From Sphingobacterium litopenaei (lineage in GTDB: Bacteria; Bacteroidota; Bacteroidia; Sphingobacteriales; Sphingobacteriaceae): a stretch of DNA of 64,000 nucleotides. The translations under genes were made by a program, and so were the position numbers. A model generated the notes under the pieces. That model ran no database searches, was not told where the DNA came from, and saw only the letters and a program-made list of their open reading frames with translations. Of this stretch, positions 25,243 to 34,566 are shown piece after piece. The stretch is taken from NCBI RefSeq assembly GCF_014692495.1, contig NZ_JACOIJ010000016.1:1-64000 (forward strand). Reading direction: 5' to 3'. Every line of letters starts with the position of its first letter. Position 1 is the first letter of the stretch.

Positions 25243-26400
25243 ATGAAAAACATGAAAAAATTATCTATTCTTTTTACTGTATTAAGTCTCCTCAATTTAG
25301 AGGGTAAAGCACAGACATCATCTGACAATGGAATAATGCGATTGGATGAATTTCGCTATCCTAAAAAACGTGAGATTATTAATATTCCGAATGTAAATGG
25401 TCTAACAGTTTTGAAATGTGACTTCCACATGCATACGGTTTTTACAGATGGACATGTATGGCCAAATGTTCGCGTGCAAGAAGCTTGGAAAGAAGGATTA
25501 GATGCCATCTCGTTTACAGAACATGTAGAATACGCCCCTCATTCGGCTGATGTAAAAGTTAGTAATTTAAGACCTCATGAGTTAGCTAAGAGCTTAGCTG
25601 AGGAGAACAATTTAATTTTGATAAAAGGTACTGAAGTAACACGAAACACGCCTCCAGGACACTTTAACGCACTATTTATTCAAGATGATAAAAATCTAAT
25701 AGCTGATCGCGGGAGTGAGCTTGACGAAAAAGCAATACAAGCTGTGGTAGATCAAAAAGCATTTATTTTTTGGAATCATCCAGGATGGAAAGCAACACAG
25801 ATTCAAGGTTCTTATGAATGGATTCCTTTTGTTGAGAAAATGTATCAAGACAAAAACCTACACGGCATAGAAGTAGTGAATGGCTTTGGATTTCACAAAA
25901 AAGCTTTAGATTGGGCATTGGATCGCAACTTGACAGTGATCGGGAATACAGATATTCACAATTTAATCGCACACGATTATGACATTGAACGTCAGGGTAT
26001 TCACAGAACTATGACGCTTGTAATGGCTAAAGACAGATCTGCAGCAGCGATACGTGAGGCATTAGAAAAAGGGAATACGGTAGCTTGGTCAAGTAATTAC
26101 CTATTTGGTAAAGAAGAAAATGTACGAAATCTGTTCAATGCATGTGTGAAAATAAGCAGTGCTTATCACGAAAAAACCAATGCTCAAGGAGTGAAAACCA
26201 AATATTATGAACTATCAAATAATAGTGATCTTCATTTTGAATTGCAGCTAAAACAAGGTAATGGAACACAAAAGGTAATATTATATCCACAATCGACACA
26301 AATTATTACTACTTCAGGCGAACAATCAAAATTAACCTATGAAGTGGTTTCTACTTTCATTCGCAGCGATAAACATCTAATAGTCGACTTAAGCTTATAA
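25243..26400 (+). CDS. PHP-domain phosphoesterase (Sb-PDE-like), exported
   Basis: A 385-residue protein with a signal peptide (cleavage near LEGKAQ, residue 24) and a PHP-type metal site: CDFHMHTVFTDGH (about 63-75), FTEHVEY (about 93), GTEVTR (about 130), WNHPGW (about 180) and GNTDIHN (about 243). It probably hydrolyses phosphodiester or phosphomonoester bonds in the periplasm. It resembles the Sb-PDE phosphodiesterase family. It lies 10 bp before susC, so imported material and enzyme are likely linked. Confidence 0.8.
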   Translation: MKNMKKLSILFTVLSLLNLEGKAQTSSDNGIMRLDEFRYPKKREIINIPNVNGLTVLKCDFHMHTVFTDGHVWPNVRVQEAWKEGLDAISFTEHVEYAPHSADVKVSNLRPHELAKSLAEENNLILIKGTEVTRNTPPGHFNALFIQDDKNLIADRGSELDEKAIQAVVDQKAFIFWNHPGWKATQIQGSYEWIPFVEKMYQDKNLHGIEVVNGFGFHKKALDWALDRNLTVIGNTDIHNLIAHDYDIERQGIHRTMTLVMAKDRSAAAIREALEKGNTVAWSSNYLFGKEENVRNLFNACVKISSAYHEKTNAQGVKTKYYELSNNSDLHFELQLKQGNGTQKVILYPQSTQIITTSGEQSKLTYEVVSTFIRSDKHLIVDLSL

Positions 26401-26410
26401 TCTTTTCAAT

Positions 26411-29400
26411 ATGAAATTTTACGTACCAATATTCCTATTGGCTGGCATTACTATGTCAAATAATATACTATCAAGTAACTTACCTCTAAAGATTCAAAGC
26501 CCCAATTTCATTTTACAACAGGTCACGGGAAAAGTCGTTGATGAAAATGGAAAACCTATTTCGGCAGCAACAGTTACTATAAAGGGATCAACATTAAAAA
26601 CCCAAACAAACCTTCGTGGTGAGTTCACATTTAATAACTCAAATCTATCGGATGTAGTTTTAATTATCTCCTGCATTGGATATAATAGTACAGAGATTCC
26701 ATTAAAAGCAAATACAAATGCGCAAATAACCCTAAAACAAGAAAATGGTCTTGAAGAGGTAGTGGTAGTGGGATATGGAACACAAAAAAAAGCTAATCTT
26801 ACAGGAGCTGTATCTCAAATTAGCGCTGAAGTATTAGAAAATAGACCTTCTCCAAGTCTTAGTAGAATGCTTCAAGGAACCTTACCTAACTTGAATCTGA
26901 AAATGGTAGATGGAAGTCCTACACGTGGAGCTACATTTAATGTACGCGGAACGACATCTATCGGCGCTGGAGGAAGTGCCTTAGTACTAATAGACGGAGT
27001 TGAGGGCGATGCAAACAATATCAATCCCAATGACATAGAGACTGTAACGGTATTGAAAGATGCGTCATCAGCAGCGATTTATGGATCACGAGCAGCGTTT
27101 GGTGTAGTACTAATTACAACAAAGAACCCGCAAAAAGGAAGTACTAAAGTTGATTTCAGCTCTAACTATTCCATTAACCAACGTACCGTCGAACCAAAAT
27201 TAATTAGTAATGGCTATGAATGGGCAAAAAATTTCAATGACTCATTTAATGCATGGTACGACTACAAGTCCACTCCAATATCAGTAAATAATATTTACCC
27301 ATTCTCTTTAGAATATTTAGAGGCTCTAAAAAATCATAATGAAAACCCGACAGGAGAACAGGCAATTTTTAATCCATCTAAAAATAGGTATGAATACTTC
27401 GGTAATACGGATTGGTACAATTTAATTTATAAAGATGCGATGCCAGCAACCGAACAAGCACTAAGTGTATCAGGAGGAGATGACAAGGCTTCATATTATG
27501 TATCAGGAAGATATTATCACCAAGATGGAATATTTAAATATAACCCAGATAAATTCAACAAATACAACCTACGTGGTAAGGGGGATGTGAAAATCAACCC
27601 ATGGCTTACAATTCAAAACAACACCGAACTGAGCAGCCACGATTACATTTACCCTATGTTTGCGGATGGTGATGGTAATATCTGGAGACAATTTGAACAC
27701 CAAGGATTTCCAATGGCTGTTACGCATAACCCTGATGGCACATACACACATACAGCTGTTTACACGGGTGTAGCTTCTTATATGGAAGGTAATAATAAAT
27801 CGGATTTAAATAACACCTATATACGCAATACAACAGGTTTAATTCTAAAACCTATTTCGGAGCTTACAATAAAAGGTGACTTTTCTTACGCTAAGACAAT
27901 TGAAAAGGAAACGCGGACGAATAATTTCATGAACTTCAGTAATGCTCCAAATGAAATGTCTAGATTCGGAAGAAGTCTTCTTCGTGAGTGGAGCGAAGAC
28001 ACTAAATATATTGCAGGAAACATTACAGCCAACTATGTCAAAAAATTCAACGACATACATGATATCAATGCATTAATTGGTTATAATGTGGAGAGCTCAA
28101 AAACAAAATTGTTGCGCGCGCAGCGTGATGGTATTTTGGTTGAGAGTAAGCCTGATTTCAATTTAATGGATGGGCTCAATTATAATATAACAGGTGGTGG
28201 TAACGAATGGGCTTATTTGGGCTTATTTTACCGTTTCAATTATGCATATGACAACAAATATTTGCTAGAGTTAAACGGTCGTTACGACGGTTCCTCCAAA
28301 TTCCCCTCTCATCAGAGATATGGATTTTTTCCATCTGTATCAGCTGGTTGGGTTTTATCCAATGAACAATTCTTCGAATCAGCTAAACCAACTTTTAGCA
28401 ATTTAAAGTTTAGAGCGTCATACGGTTCTTTAGGGAATGGGAATGTCGCTCCTTATAGATATCAAGAACAAATGTCTGTAAGTAGAACATCGGTTATTCT
28501 GAATGGCGTTCAAGCCAATTATACACGACTTCCCGGTGTTATACCAACTGGTTTAACATGGGAAAGATCAACAACATTCAATGTCGGATTAGATATTGGC
28601 TTGATGCAAGATGCATTAAATTTCACATTTGATTGGTATAATAGGATGACCTATGATATGTTCACTACAGGGCAGCCATTACCAAATGTTTTTGGTGCAA
28701 CTGTACCCTTCGGAAACTACGCTGACTTATCTACCAAAGGATGGGAGTTAACGGCAAATTATACAAATAAATTTGATGTTGCTGGCAAACCTTTTACTTG
28801 GGGAATTAATGGCTCAGTATGGGATAGCAAATCTACAATTGAACGCTTTAATAATCCCAATAAATTACTTAGCACACACTATGTAGGGCAAGAAGTTGGT
28901 GAAATTTGGGGTTATGAAACATTAGGCTTTTTCACGTCTGATGAAGATGTATTGAATCATGCAAACCAAAGCTTCATTAAAAACTCAAACAACAATGTAT
29001 GGCTTGCTGGAGACTTAAAATTTGCAGACCTGAACAACGATGGTGTGATTAACCAAGGGAACAATACCCTTGATAATCCAGGTGATCGAAAAATCATCGG
29101 CAACAATTCACCACGCTACCAATATGGATTTACATTATCTGGAAATTGGAATGGTATTGGTATTTCTGCATTTTTCCAAGGTATAGGTAAGCGTGATTGG
29201 TATTTTGCTCCTGAGGCAGGTTTATTTTGGGGACCATACAATCGACCATATGGTTACCAACCTGAAACGATGATGAACGATTACTGGACAGAAGAAACTC
29301 CAAATGCTTATTTCCCAAGATATAGAGGGTATACAGCACTTGGTACAGATAGATCATTAGGCGCACCACAAACCAGATATCTACAGGATGTGTCCTACTT

Positions 29401-29650
29401 ACGTCTTAAAACATTAACAATTGATTATTCACTTCCAAAAGAATGGACATCGAAGATGAAAATAAATCGAGCGCAAATTTTCGTTTCTGCGCAGAATCTA
29501 TTTACAGCTTCTGGCTTATTTAAAAACACTGAAAATTTTGACCCAGAGGTAATGGAAGCACCAGTTGGTGAATTAACTAATGGCTCTGGTCAAGGGTATG
29601 CTTATCCTATGCTTAAAACTACCACTTTAGGATTGAACTTAACATTTTAA
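26411..29650 (+). CDS. SusC/RagA-family TonB-dependent outer-membrane transporter
   Basis: A 1079-residue protein. It has a signal peptide (about 1-22), a carboxypeptidase-D-regulatory-like domain (about 38-115, TGKVVDENGKPISAATVTIK), a TonB box region EEVVVVGYGTQKKANLTGAV, a plug domain (about 125-240, ending GVVLITTKNP) and a 22-strand barrel ending in LNLTF. It imports a ligand bound by the SusD partner encoded 10 bp downstream. The adjacent phosphoesterase suggests a phosphorylated substrate rather than a plain glycan, since no glycoside hydrolase is nearby. Confidence 0.93.
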   Translation: MKFYVPIFLLAGITMSNNILSSNLPLKIQSPNFILQQVTGKVVDENGKPISAATVTIKGSTLKTQTNLRGEFTFNNSNLSDVVLIISCIGYNSTEIPLKANTNAQITLKQENGLEEVVVVGYGTQKKANLTGAVSQISAEVLENRPSPSLSRMLQGTLPNLNLKMVDGSPTRGATFNVRGTTSIGAGGSALVLIDGVEGDANNINPNDIETVTVLKDASSAAIYGSRAAFGVVLITTKNPQKGSTKVDFSSNYSINQRTVEPKLISNGYEWAKNFNDSFNAWYDYKSTPISVNNIYPFSLEYLEALKNHNENPTGEQAIFNPSKNRYEYFGNTDWYNLIYKDAMPATEQALSVSGGDDKASYYVSGRYYHQDGIFKYNPDKFNKYNLRGKGDVKINPWLTIQNNTELSSHDYIYPMFADGDGNIWRQFEHQGFPMAVTHNPDGTYTHTAVYTGVASYMEGNNKSDLNNTYIRNTTGLILKPISELTIKGDFSYAKTIEKETRTNNFMNFSNAPNEMSRFGRSLLREWSEDTKYIAGNITANYVKKFNDIHDINALIGYNVESSKTKLLRAQRDGILVESKPDFNLMDGLNYNITGGGNEWAYLGLFYRFNYAYDNKYLLELNGRYDGSSKFPSHQRYGFFPSVSAGWVLSNEQFFESAKPTFSNLKFRASYGSLGNGNVAPYRYQEQMSVSRTSVILNGVQANYTRLPGVIPTGLTWERSTTFNVGLDIGLMQDALNFTFDWYNRMTYDMFTTGQPLPNVFGATVPFGNYADLSTKGWELTANYTNKFDVAGKPFTWGINGSVWDSKSTIERFNNPNKLLSTHYVGQEVGEIWGYETLGFFTSDEDVLNHANQSFIKNSNNNVWLAGDLKFADLNNDGVINQGNNTLDNPGDRKIIGNNSPRYQYGFTLSGNWNGIGISAFFQGIGKRDWYFAPEAGLFWGPYNRPYGYQPETMMNDYWTEETPNAYFPRYRGYTALGTDRSLGAPQTRYLQDVSYLRLKTLTIDYSLPKEWTSKMKINRAQIFVSAQNLFTASGLFKNTENFDPEVMEAPVGELTNGSGQGYAYPMLKTTTLGLNLTF

Positions 29651-29660
29651 TGGCTACGTT

Positions 29661-31406
29661 ATGAAATTGAGAAATATAATATTAATAGTATGCACTAGCA
29701 TTGGTATGAGTTCTTGTGCTGACTTCCTAGATAAAGAGCCTTTTGACAAATTAGTTCCGACATCGTTCTTTAATACAGAAGCTGATTTGTTGTTATATAC
29801 CAACTCATTCTATCAAGACTTTACTCCTTCTGCATTGAGTATAGTCCAAGCGGATGAGATGGGTGATTTTACCTCAAAAAATAATTCACCAACATTTATT
29901 GCAGGGAATTACTCCTCCGTAGATCAAGGGAAATGGAATTTCACCAATCTTCGTAATGTAAACTACTTTTTGGAAAAATACAATAACGAAAATATTTCGT
30001 TAGAAGCTAGAAACCATTACGCAGGAATTGCACGTTTTTTCCGAGCATATTTTTATTTTACTATGGTAAAAACGTATGGAGATGTTCCTTTTTATAGCAA
30101 AACCATGGCCACAGACGACCCTGATTTATACAAAGGAAGAGACTCACGCACCTTGGTGATGGATTCTGTATTAGCAGATCTTGACTTTGCTATTGAGCAT
30201 ATCCGCTCAAAGAAGGATAATTCATCTTCTACAATTACTAAATGGATTGCATTGGGGCTGAAGTCTAGAATCTGTTTATTCGAAGGAACTTTTCGAAAAT
30301 ACCATACGCAACTCGGTCTAAATTCTTCTGCTGACTTTTGGCTCGAAGAATCTGCGAAAGCTGCTAAAGAAATCATTGACGCTGGTCAATACGCATTAAA
30401 TAATACAGGGAATCCGTCTACCGATTATCGCAATTTATTTATAAGCGAAAATCCAATATCAGCGGAAGTAATGTGGGCTAATGTGTACAACAATGCATTA
30501 AAAAGATGGCACGAAGTAACTTGGAAGTTTAACTCAGCAACATATGGTTCCCGATGGGGCTTAAATAAACAATTTGTTAACACATATTTAAACAAGGATG
30601 GTTCAAGATTTACAGACAGACCTAACTTTGACGAAGTGCCTTTTGTAGAAGAAATGCAGCAAAGGGATCCAAGGTTAGCACAAACGATCCGTTCTTTAGG
30701 TTATAAAAGATCAGATGGCTCGGCAGCTCCACCGAATTTCGGATATACATTTACGGGATACCATATTTTAAAATTCAGTTTGGATGACAAAAGATTAGAT
30801 GGTGTAACTGAAAGTTACAACTCTGTTTCAATGATGCGATATGCGGAGATTTTACTCAACTATGCAGAAGCTAAAAGTGAACTTGGCGAGATGAATAGTG
30901 AAGTTTGGACACAAACAATCGGAGCTTTACGCATAAGAGCAGGAATTAATTCTCAAGAACCACAAATTGCAGATGATTACCTAAAATCAGTATATTTCCC
31001 AGAAATATCAGACAAATATCTTCTTGAAGTGCGCCGTGAAAGAGGTGTTGAATTAGTATACGAGGGGTTTCGCTACGATGATTTATTGAGATGGAGAAAA
31101 GGTAAACTTTTGGAAATGGATTGGAAAGGCATCTATGTCCCTGCCCTAAATACAGAAATGGATTTGGATGGAAATGGTACACCAGACGTATCTTTTGTTA
31201 AATCTATTCCTCCCAAGACAACTCCAAATGTGTCATACGTAGTAATCGACGGCAAGGCATCCATATTATCAAATGGCGAATATGGACATATAATATGGCG
31301 CGCAGATGAAAATAGAGAATTTACTGACAAAAAATACTTTAGACCTATATCAAATGCTGATATTGTTGACAATCCCAACTTAACTCAAAACCCTGGTTGG
31401 GAATAA
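29661..31406 (+). CDS. SusD/RagB-family surface lipoprotein
   Basis: A 581-residue lipoprotein (lipobox MSSCADFLDKEP, Cys19) with the SusD helical TPR core and the usual signatures: AGIARFFRAYFYFTMVKTYGDVP (about 115-137), EILLNYAEAKSELG and a C-terminal ELVYEGFRYDDLLRWRKG. It forms the lid of the SusC pore and binds substrate at the cell surface. It is the last gene of the three-gene operon. Confidence 0.93.
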   Translation: MKLRNIILIVCTSIGMSSCADFLDKEPFDKLVPTSFFNTEADLLLYTNSFYQDFTPSALSIVQADEMGDFTSKNNSPTFIAGNYSSVDQGKWNFTNLRNVNYFLEKYNNENISLEARNHYAGIARFFRAYFYFTMVKTYGDVPFYSKTMATDDPDLYKGRDSRTLVMDSVLADLDFAIEHIRSKKDNSSSTITKWIALGLKSRICLFEGTFRKYHTQLGLNSSADFWLEESAKAAKEIIDAGQYALNNTGNPSTDYRNLFISENPISAEVMWANVYNNALKRWHEVTWKFNSATYGSRWGLNKQFVNTYLNKDGSRFTDRPNFDEVPFVEEMQQRDPRLAQTIRSLGYKRSDGSAAPPNFGYTFTGYHILKFSLDDKRLDGVTESYNSVSMMRYAEILLNYAEAKSELGEMNSEVWTQTIGALRIRAGINSQEPQIADDYLKSVYFPEISDKYLLEVRRERGVELVYEGFRYDDLLRWRKGKLLEMDWKGIYVPALNTEMDLDGNGTPDVSFVKSIPPKTTPNVSYVVIDGKASILSNGEYGHIIWRADENREFTDKKYFRPISNADIVDNPNLTQNPGWE

Positions 31407-31437
31407 TAAAATTATATTTTATTTAAATTAATAGGAA

Positions 31438-31483
31438 ACATTAACTAAAAGCAGATTAAAATCAACCTGCTTTTAGTTAATGT
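31438..31483. terminator. Terminator-like hairpin after susD
   Basis: A perfect 17-bp stem (ends ACATTAAC / GTTAATGT) with a 12-nt loop, but a weak T run after it. Confidence 0.65.
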
Positions 31484-31653
31484 AATAGTTGAATTATCTG
31501 ATAAACTCAATATCTGCTATCTATAAATTGGATCAAAAATCACTTTCACTAATTATATATCTTAGCCAAACCTAGATTAATAAGATTTATAAACATATTC
31601 GTCTTATACAAAAAATAGTATCAATCAATTGTTACAATTAAGAATTTATTTGT

Positions 31654-31814
31654 GCAGTCGGCTAGTCTCGCAGTTGGCTTATTTTCAAACTTTCTATAAA
31701 GATTTATAATCCAATTGTCAAAAAGTAACTAAAAATCAATGTTTACTATCTGTTACTTTTAAAACATAACTGCTTGATATTTTGTTTAATTAAACATTCT
31801 GGGTGCCCGTTTTG
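31654..31814 (-). repeat. Island repeat, copy D
   Basis: An octamer-like run (CAGTCGGCTAGTCTCGCAG), TTTTCAAACTTTCTATAAAG, TTATAATCCAATTGTCAAAA, TGTTACTTTTAAAA, then core GGGTGCCCGTTTTG (31801-31814). The core is followed not by a promoter but by a palindromic terminator. A TACATTTG box on the minus strand appears about 85 bp further right, as if separated by an insertion. Confidence 0.8.
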
Positions 31815-31826
31815 GGTTAAAAAAGC

Positions 31827-31852
31827 AAACCCAAAGCCTAGGCTTTGGGTTT
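31827..31852. terminator. Palindromic terminator beside copy D
   Basis: AAACCCAAAGCCT and its complement form a perfect 26-bp palindrome centred on CCTAGG. TTTGGGTT at 31811-31818 can also pair with 31828-31835, giving an alternative fold. It lies downstream of the minus-strand Abi_2 gene. Confidence 0.8.
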
Positions 31853-31931
31853 TAATTTCTTATTTTTACGTGCTGCTTTAAAAGCATATTATGTCTAAAG
31901 GGGCACAAATGTACTACAAATATAGATAAAA

Positions 31932-32810
31932 TTATAAATCAAAACAAATGTGAGAATTAATTATTTTTGATACAAAAGGGCTATTGTTAGCCTCAGTAAA
32001 AATCTTTTTTAAAGATGCTTCTAATTCATCAGTTCTATTTTGAGAAACTTTACTCAAAATAAAAAGGATTAGCCTAAACGAGGCATTGAGATTAGTTTGA
32101 TTTCTTGTCTTCAATTTGAACTTTTTGCACGGTATTTTTTTTATACCTAAAGGCTGATTGAAATCAAATAATACTGCACTGTGGGAACAAATATTTCTAA
32201 TATTTATTATAGATGAAATATGATTCTCAAATACACTTACATCCTTAATACCGTATTTTACGGCAATTTCGCTTTTCAATGTTTGATCTTTTAAATTTTT
32301 ATACAGCGAAAAAATTTGACCAAATGTAAAAAACTCTAGTGTTTTCCATGCAGGCGCATATTTGTCATTTATATATTTCTGATGGTGTCTTTTTATAGGT
32401 GTATTATACTTTTTAAAACTATAATTATAGATATCATCCAATTTATCTAAAAATCCTCTGTCTACTAATTTTGGATCAATAAACCATGTGGGCGAAGAGT
32501 GGTGTTTGTTTGAGGCGTAATAAACTATTTGGGTTCTAAAATGAACTTCAATTCTATATAAATATTTCGATAGTAAATTTCTTAAATCAACATCCAAATA
32601 ATATAATTCAATTACACTACTTAGCGAAGTGTTTGGTTCAAAATTATGGTTTTTATCGATTTCAAAATAATGCTAATAGAAACCCAATCGGTAGTATCCA
32701 ATATCAAGTAAATATTCTTTTATTTTTTCGATTTGGTCATCAGGGATTGACATCCCTCGGCTTCTTAAGAGAGTAATTTGTTCATCAATAGTTGTTGCTT
32801 TATTTCCCAT
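31932..32810 (-). pseudogene. Abi_2 family abortive-infection protein with an internal TAG
   Basis: The frame begins at ATG 32810 (MGNKATTIDEQITLLRSRGM, the usual Abi_2 N-terminus) and continues through DIGYYRLGFY. It meets TAG at 32675-32673 and stays open in the same frame to 31932. Family members have Trp or another aromatic after GYYRL.FY, so TGG to TAG is likely. The C-terminal half retains WKTLEFFTFGQIFSLYKNL and IRNICSHSAVLFD (RxxxxH-like motif). The full length would be 292 residues, normal for Abi_2. An internal ATG at 32597 could yield a 221-residue product of unlikely function. Confidence 0.85.
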
Positions 32811-32929
32811 AATTTAAGTTCAATTGTAAAAATAAGAATTATTTGTTTTTATTAAAACTATTGAACTAGCCACTATATATGTATATGAGAAATTTTTAAA
32901 TTTGTTAGTTGTACAACTCTCTTTATAAT

Positions 32930-33054
32930 CCAATTGTCAAATAACACAGAAAATTCAATGTTTTCTAATTGTTATTTTAAAATTATAACTATCTGATTTT
33001 TAACTCTATTGCACATTCTGGGTGCCCCGCTCAATTTGTTACTACGCAAAGGTA
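32930..33054 (-). repeat. Island repeat, copy E, with promoter-like end
   Basis: Arm TTATAATCCAATTGTCAAAT, GTTTTCTAATTGTTATTTTA, then core GGGTGCCCCGCTCAA (33020-33034, one extra C). The minus-strand TACCTTTG (33054-33047) lies 12 nt from the core box. It points toward the Abi_2 gene. Confidence 0.82.
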
Positions 33055-33122
33055 AATGTTGAGATTTAATATTTCTATTTCTTCGCATTTTATTATATTC
33101 AATTAATGTTAAACTATTTATT

Positions 33123-34238
33123 ATGAGGGTTATTGTGTTTTTCATGGCTATACTGCCGTATTTTTGTGGTGCGCAAATAAAAATTTCTATTCAATGAGAC
33201 ATCGAAGAGCTTAAAAGTCATCATAAAGTATATTTAATCTCTCCTAACATTAATGATTCCACTACCGTGGAAGACGGTAAATTCAAGTTCGTTGGAACGG
33301 TAGATCGACCTACTCTTGTTACTTTAGGTTTTTTTGATACGACTATTAATAATTCATTAGCACCTCCAAGATTACTTAGTTTCCGACAATTATATTTATC
33401 TACATCAAGAATTTCAATAAAGGGAGGAACTTTAAATAATGCTATCATAGAAGCAGATAAACTAAATTCTATTTACTCTAAATATTGGTTTGAATCGGAT
33501 AGTTTAAGAACGTTGGCAGCTCAAAGGGATAAGGAATATTTTGACAAAATAGTGAAAGGCATTTTGACGGATGATGAAGCACTTGAACATCAAGAACAAT
33601 TTCAGAATTTCATAAAAAAGCATGAAGCTTTTGATATAAACTTTTTGGAGAATAATGATTTAACGCAGTTTTCTGATGATTTAATAGATAGATATTTAAA
33701 TCAATACAATGTTATTAAGTTTAAAAAGCTTTACGAGATTATTCCAGATAATTCTATTGATACAGATCAAGATTCAAGGATTAAATCCAAAATCAGTCGA
33801 TTTGAGAAATTAGCCTATGGAGCTATAGCTCCCAATTTCACACTGCTTGATACTTTGGGAAGGGAAGTTTCTTTAGAACAATTTAGAGGCAAGATTATTT
33901 TACTTGAGTTTTGGGCATCATGGTGCATTCCGTGTCGTAAGGAAAATCCTATTTATTTGGATATCTATAAAAAATATAAAGGTAAAAACTTTGAAATTCT
34001 AGCAATATCATTTAATAAAGACAATGAGAAAGCAGAATGGTTGAAAGCCATTCGAGATGACAAAACTCAAGAATGGGTACACTTGTCTGATTTGAAAGGA
34101 TATCAATCTCCAATATATAAATTGTATGAAATTGGAGGTTTGCCGCACAGCTATTTACTTGATGCTAATGGTGTTATCGTAGGTCACAATCTAAAAGGAA
34201 AGGATTTGGAAGATAAGCTAATGCTATTACAAAATTAG
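33123..34238 (+). pseudogene. TlpA-like thiol-disulfide protein with an internal TGA
   Basis: A signal peptide frame from ATG 33123 (MRVIVFFMAILPYFCGAQ) reaches TGA at 33195-33197 (codon 25) and then stays open in frame to 34238. The remainder has a DUF4369-like N-terminal domain, a helical linker and a thioredoxin domain with active site WASWCIPCRKENP. The full length, 371 codons, matches the intact paralogue at 54915-56036. Without read-through the mature protein cannot be exported. A GTG at 33267 could start a cytoplasmic fragment. Confidence 0.82.
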
Positions 34239-34244
34239 CCTGCA

Positions 34245-34300
34245 TTTATAATCAAATCTTCACAATTGGAAATTAACGTTTCCTATTTGTTACTCTTAAA
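34245..34300 (-). repeat. Partial island repeat, copy F (arm only)
   Basis: TTTATAATC followed by CAATTGG, then TTTCCTATTTGTTACTCTTA: the arm blocks are recognisable, but there is no core after them. It marks the right limit of the island. Confidence 0.6.
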
Positions 34301-34317
34301 AAAAGACAAATGCTGCT

Positions 34318-34351
34318 GTTTCTTAAAGAATACACTTTTAAGAAACCTTTT
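34318..34351 (+). terminator. Terminator after the TlpA-like gene
   Basis: GTTTCTTAAA / TTTAAGAAAC, a 10-bp stem with a 9-nt loop, followed by CTTTT. The remaining 215 bp up to nhaA hold no gene that I can see. Confidence 0.65.
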
Positions 34352-34566
34352 CATACAATACTAAAAATACTTACTAAACTATTAATCCTCCATAACCCAA
34401 GCCATATACTATAGATAAAATCTATGCAATAATCCATAAGCCCTATTACTTAAAACTATATTTTAGTAAGCATTGGCTTCTTTTAATGTTATACTGAAGC
34501 ATGTATCTATTGAATAATATATAACCAGATACCAGTTAATAAATACTGGAACTAACAAACTAAAAC

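Noticed and set aside
18296..33054. Integron attC sites
   Set aside because: The copies are direct, not strongly palindromic, lack the paired core sites of attC, and no integron integrase is present.
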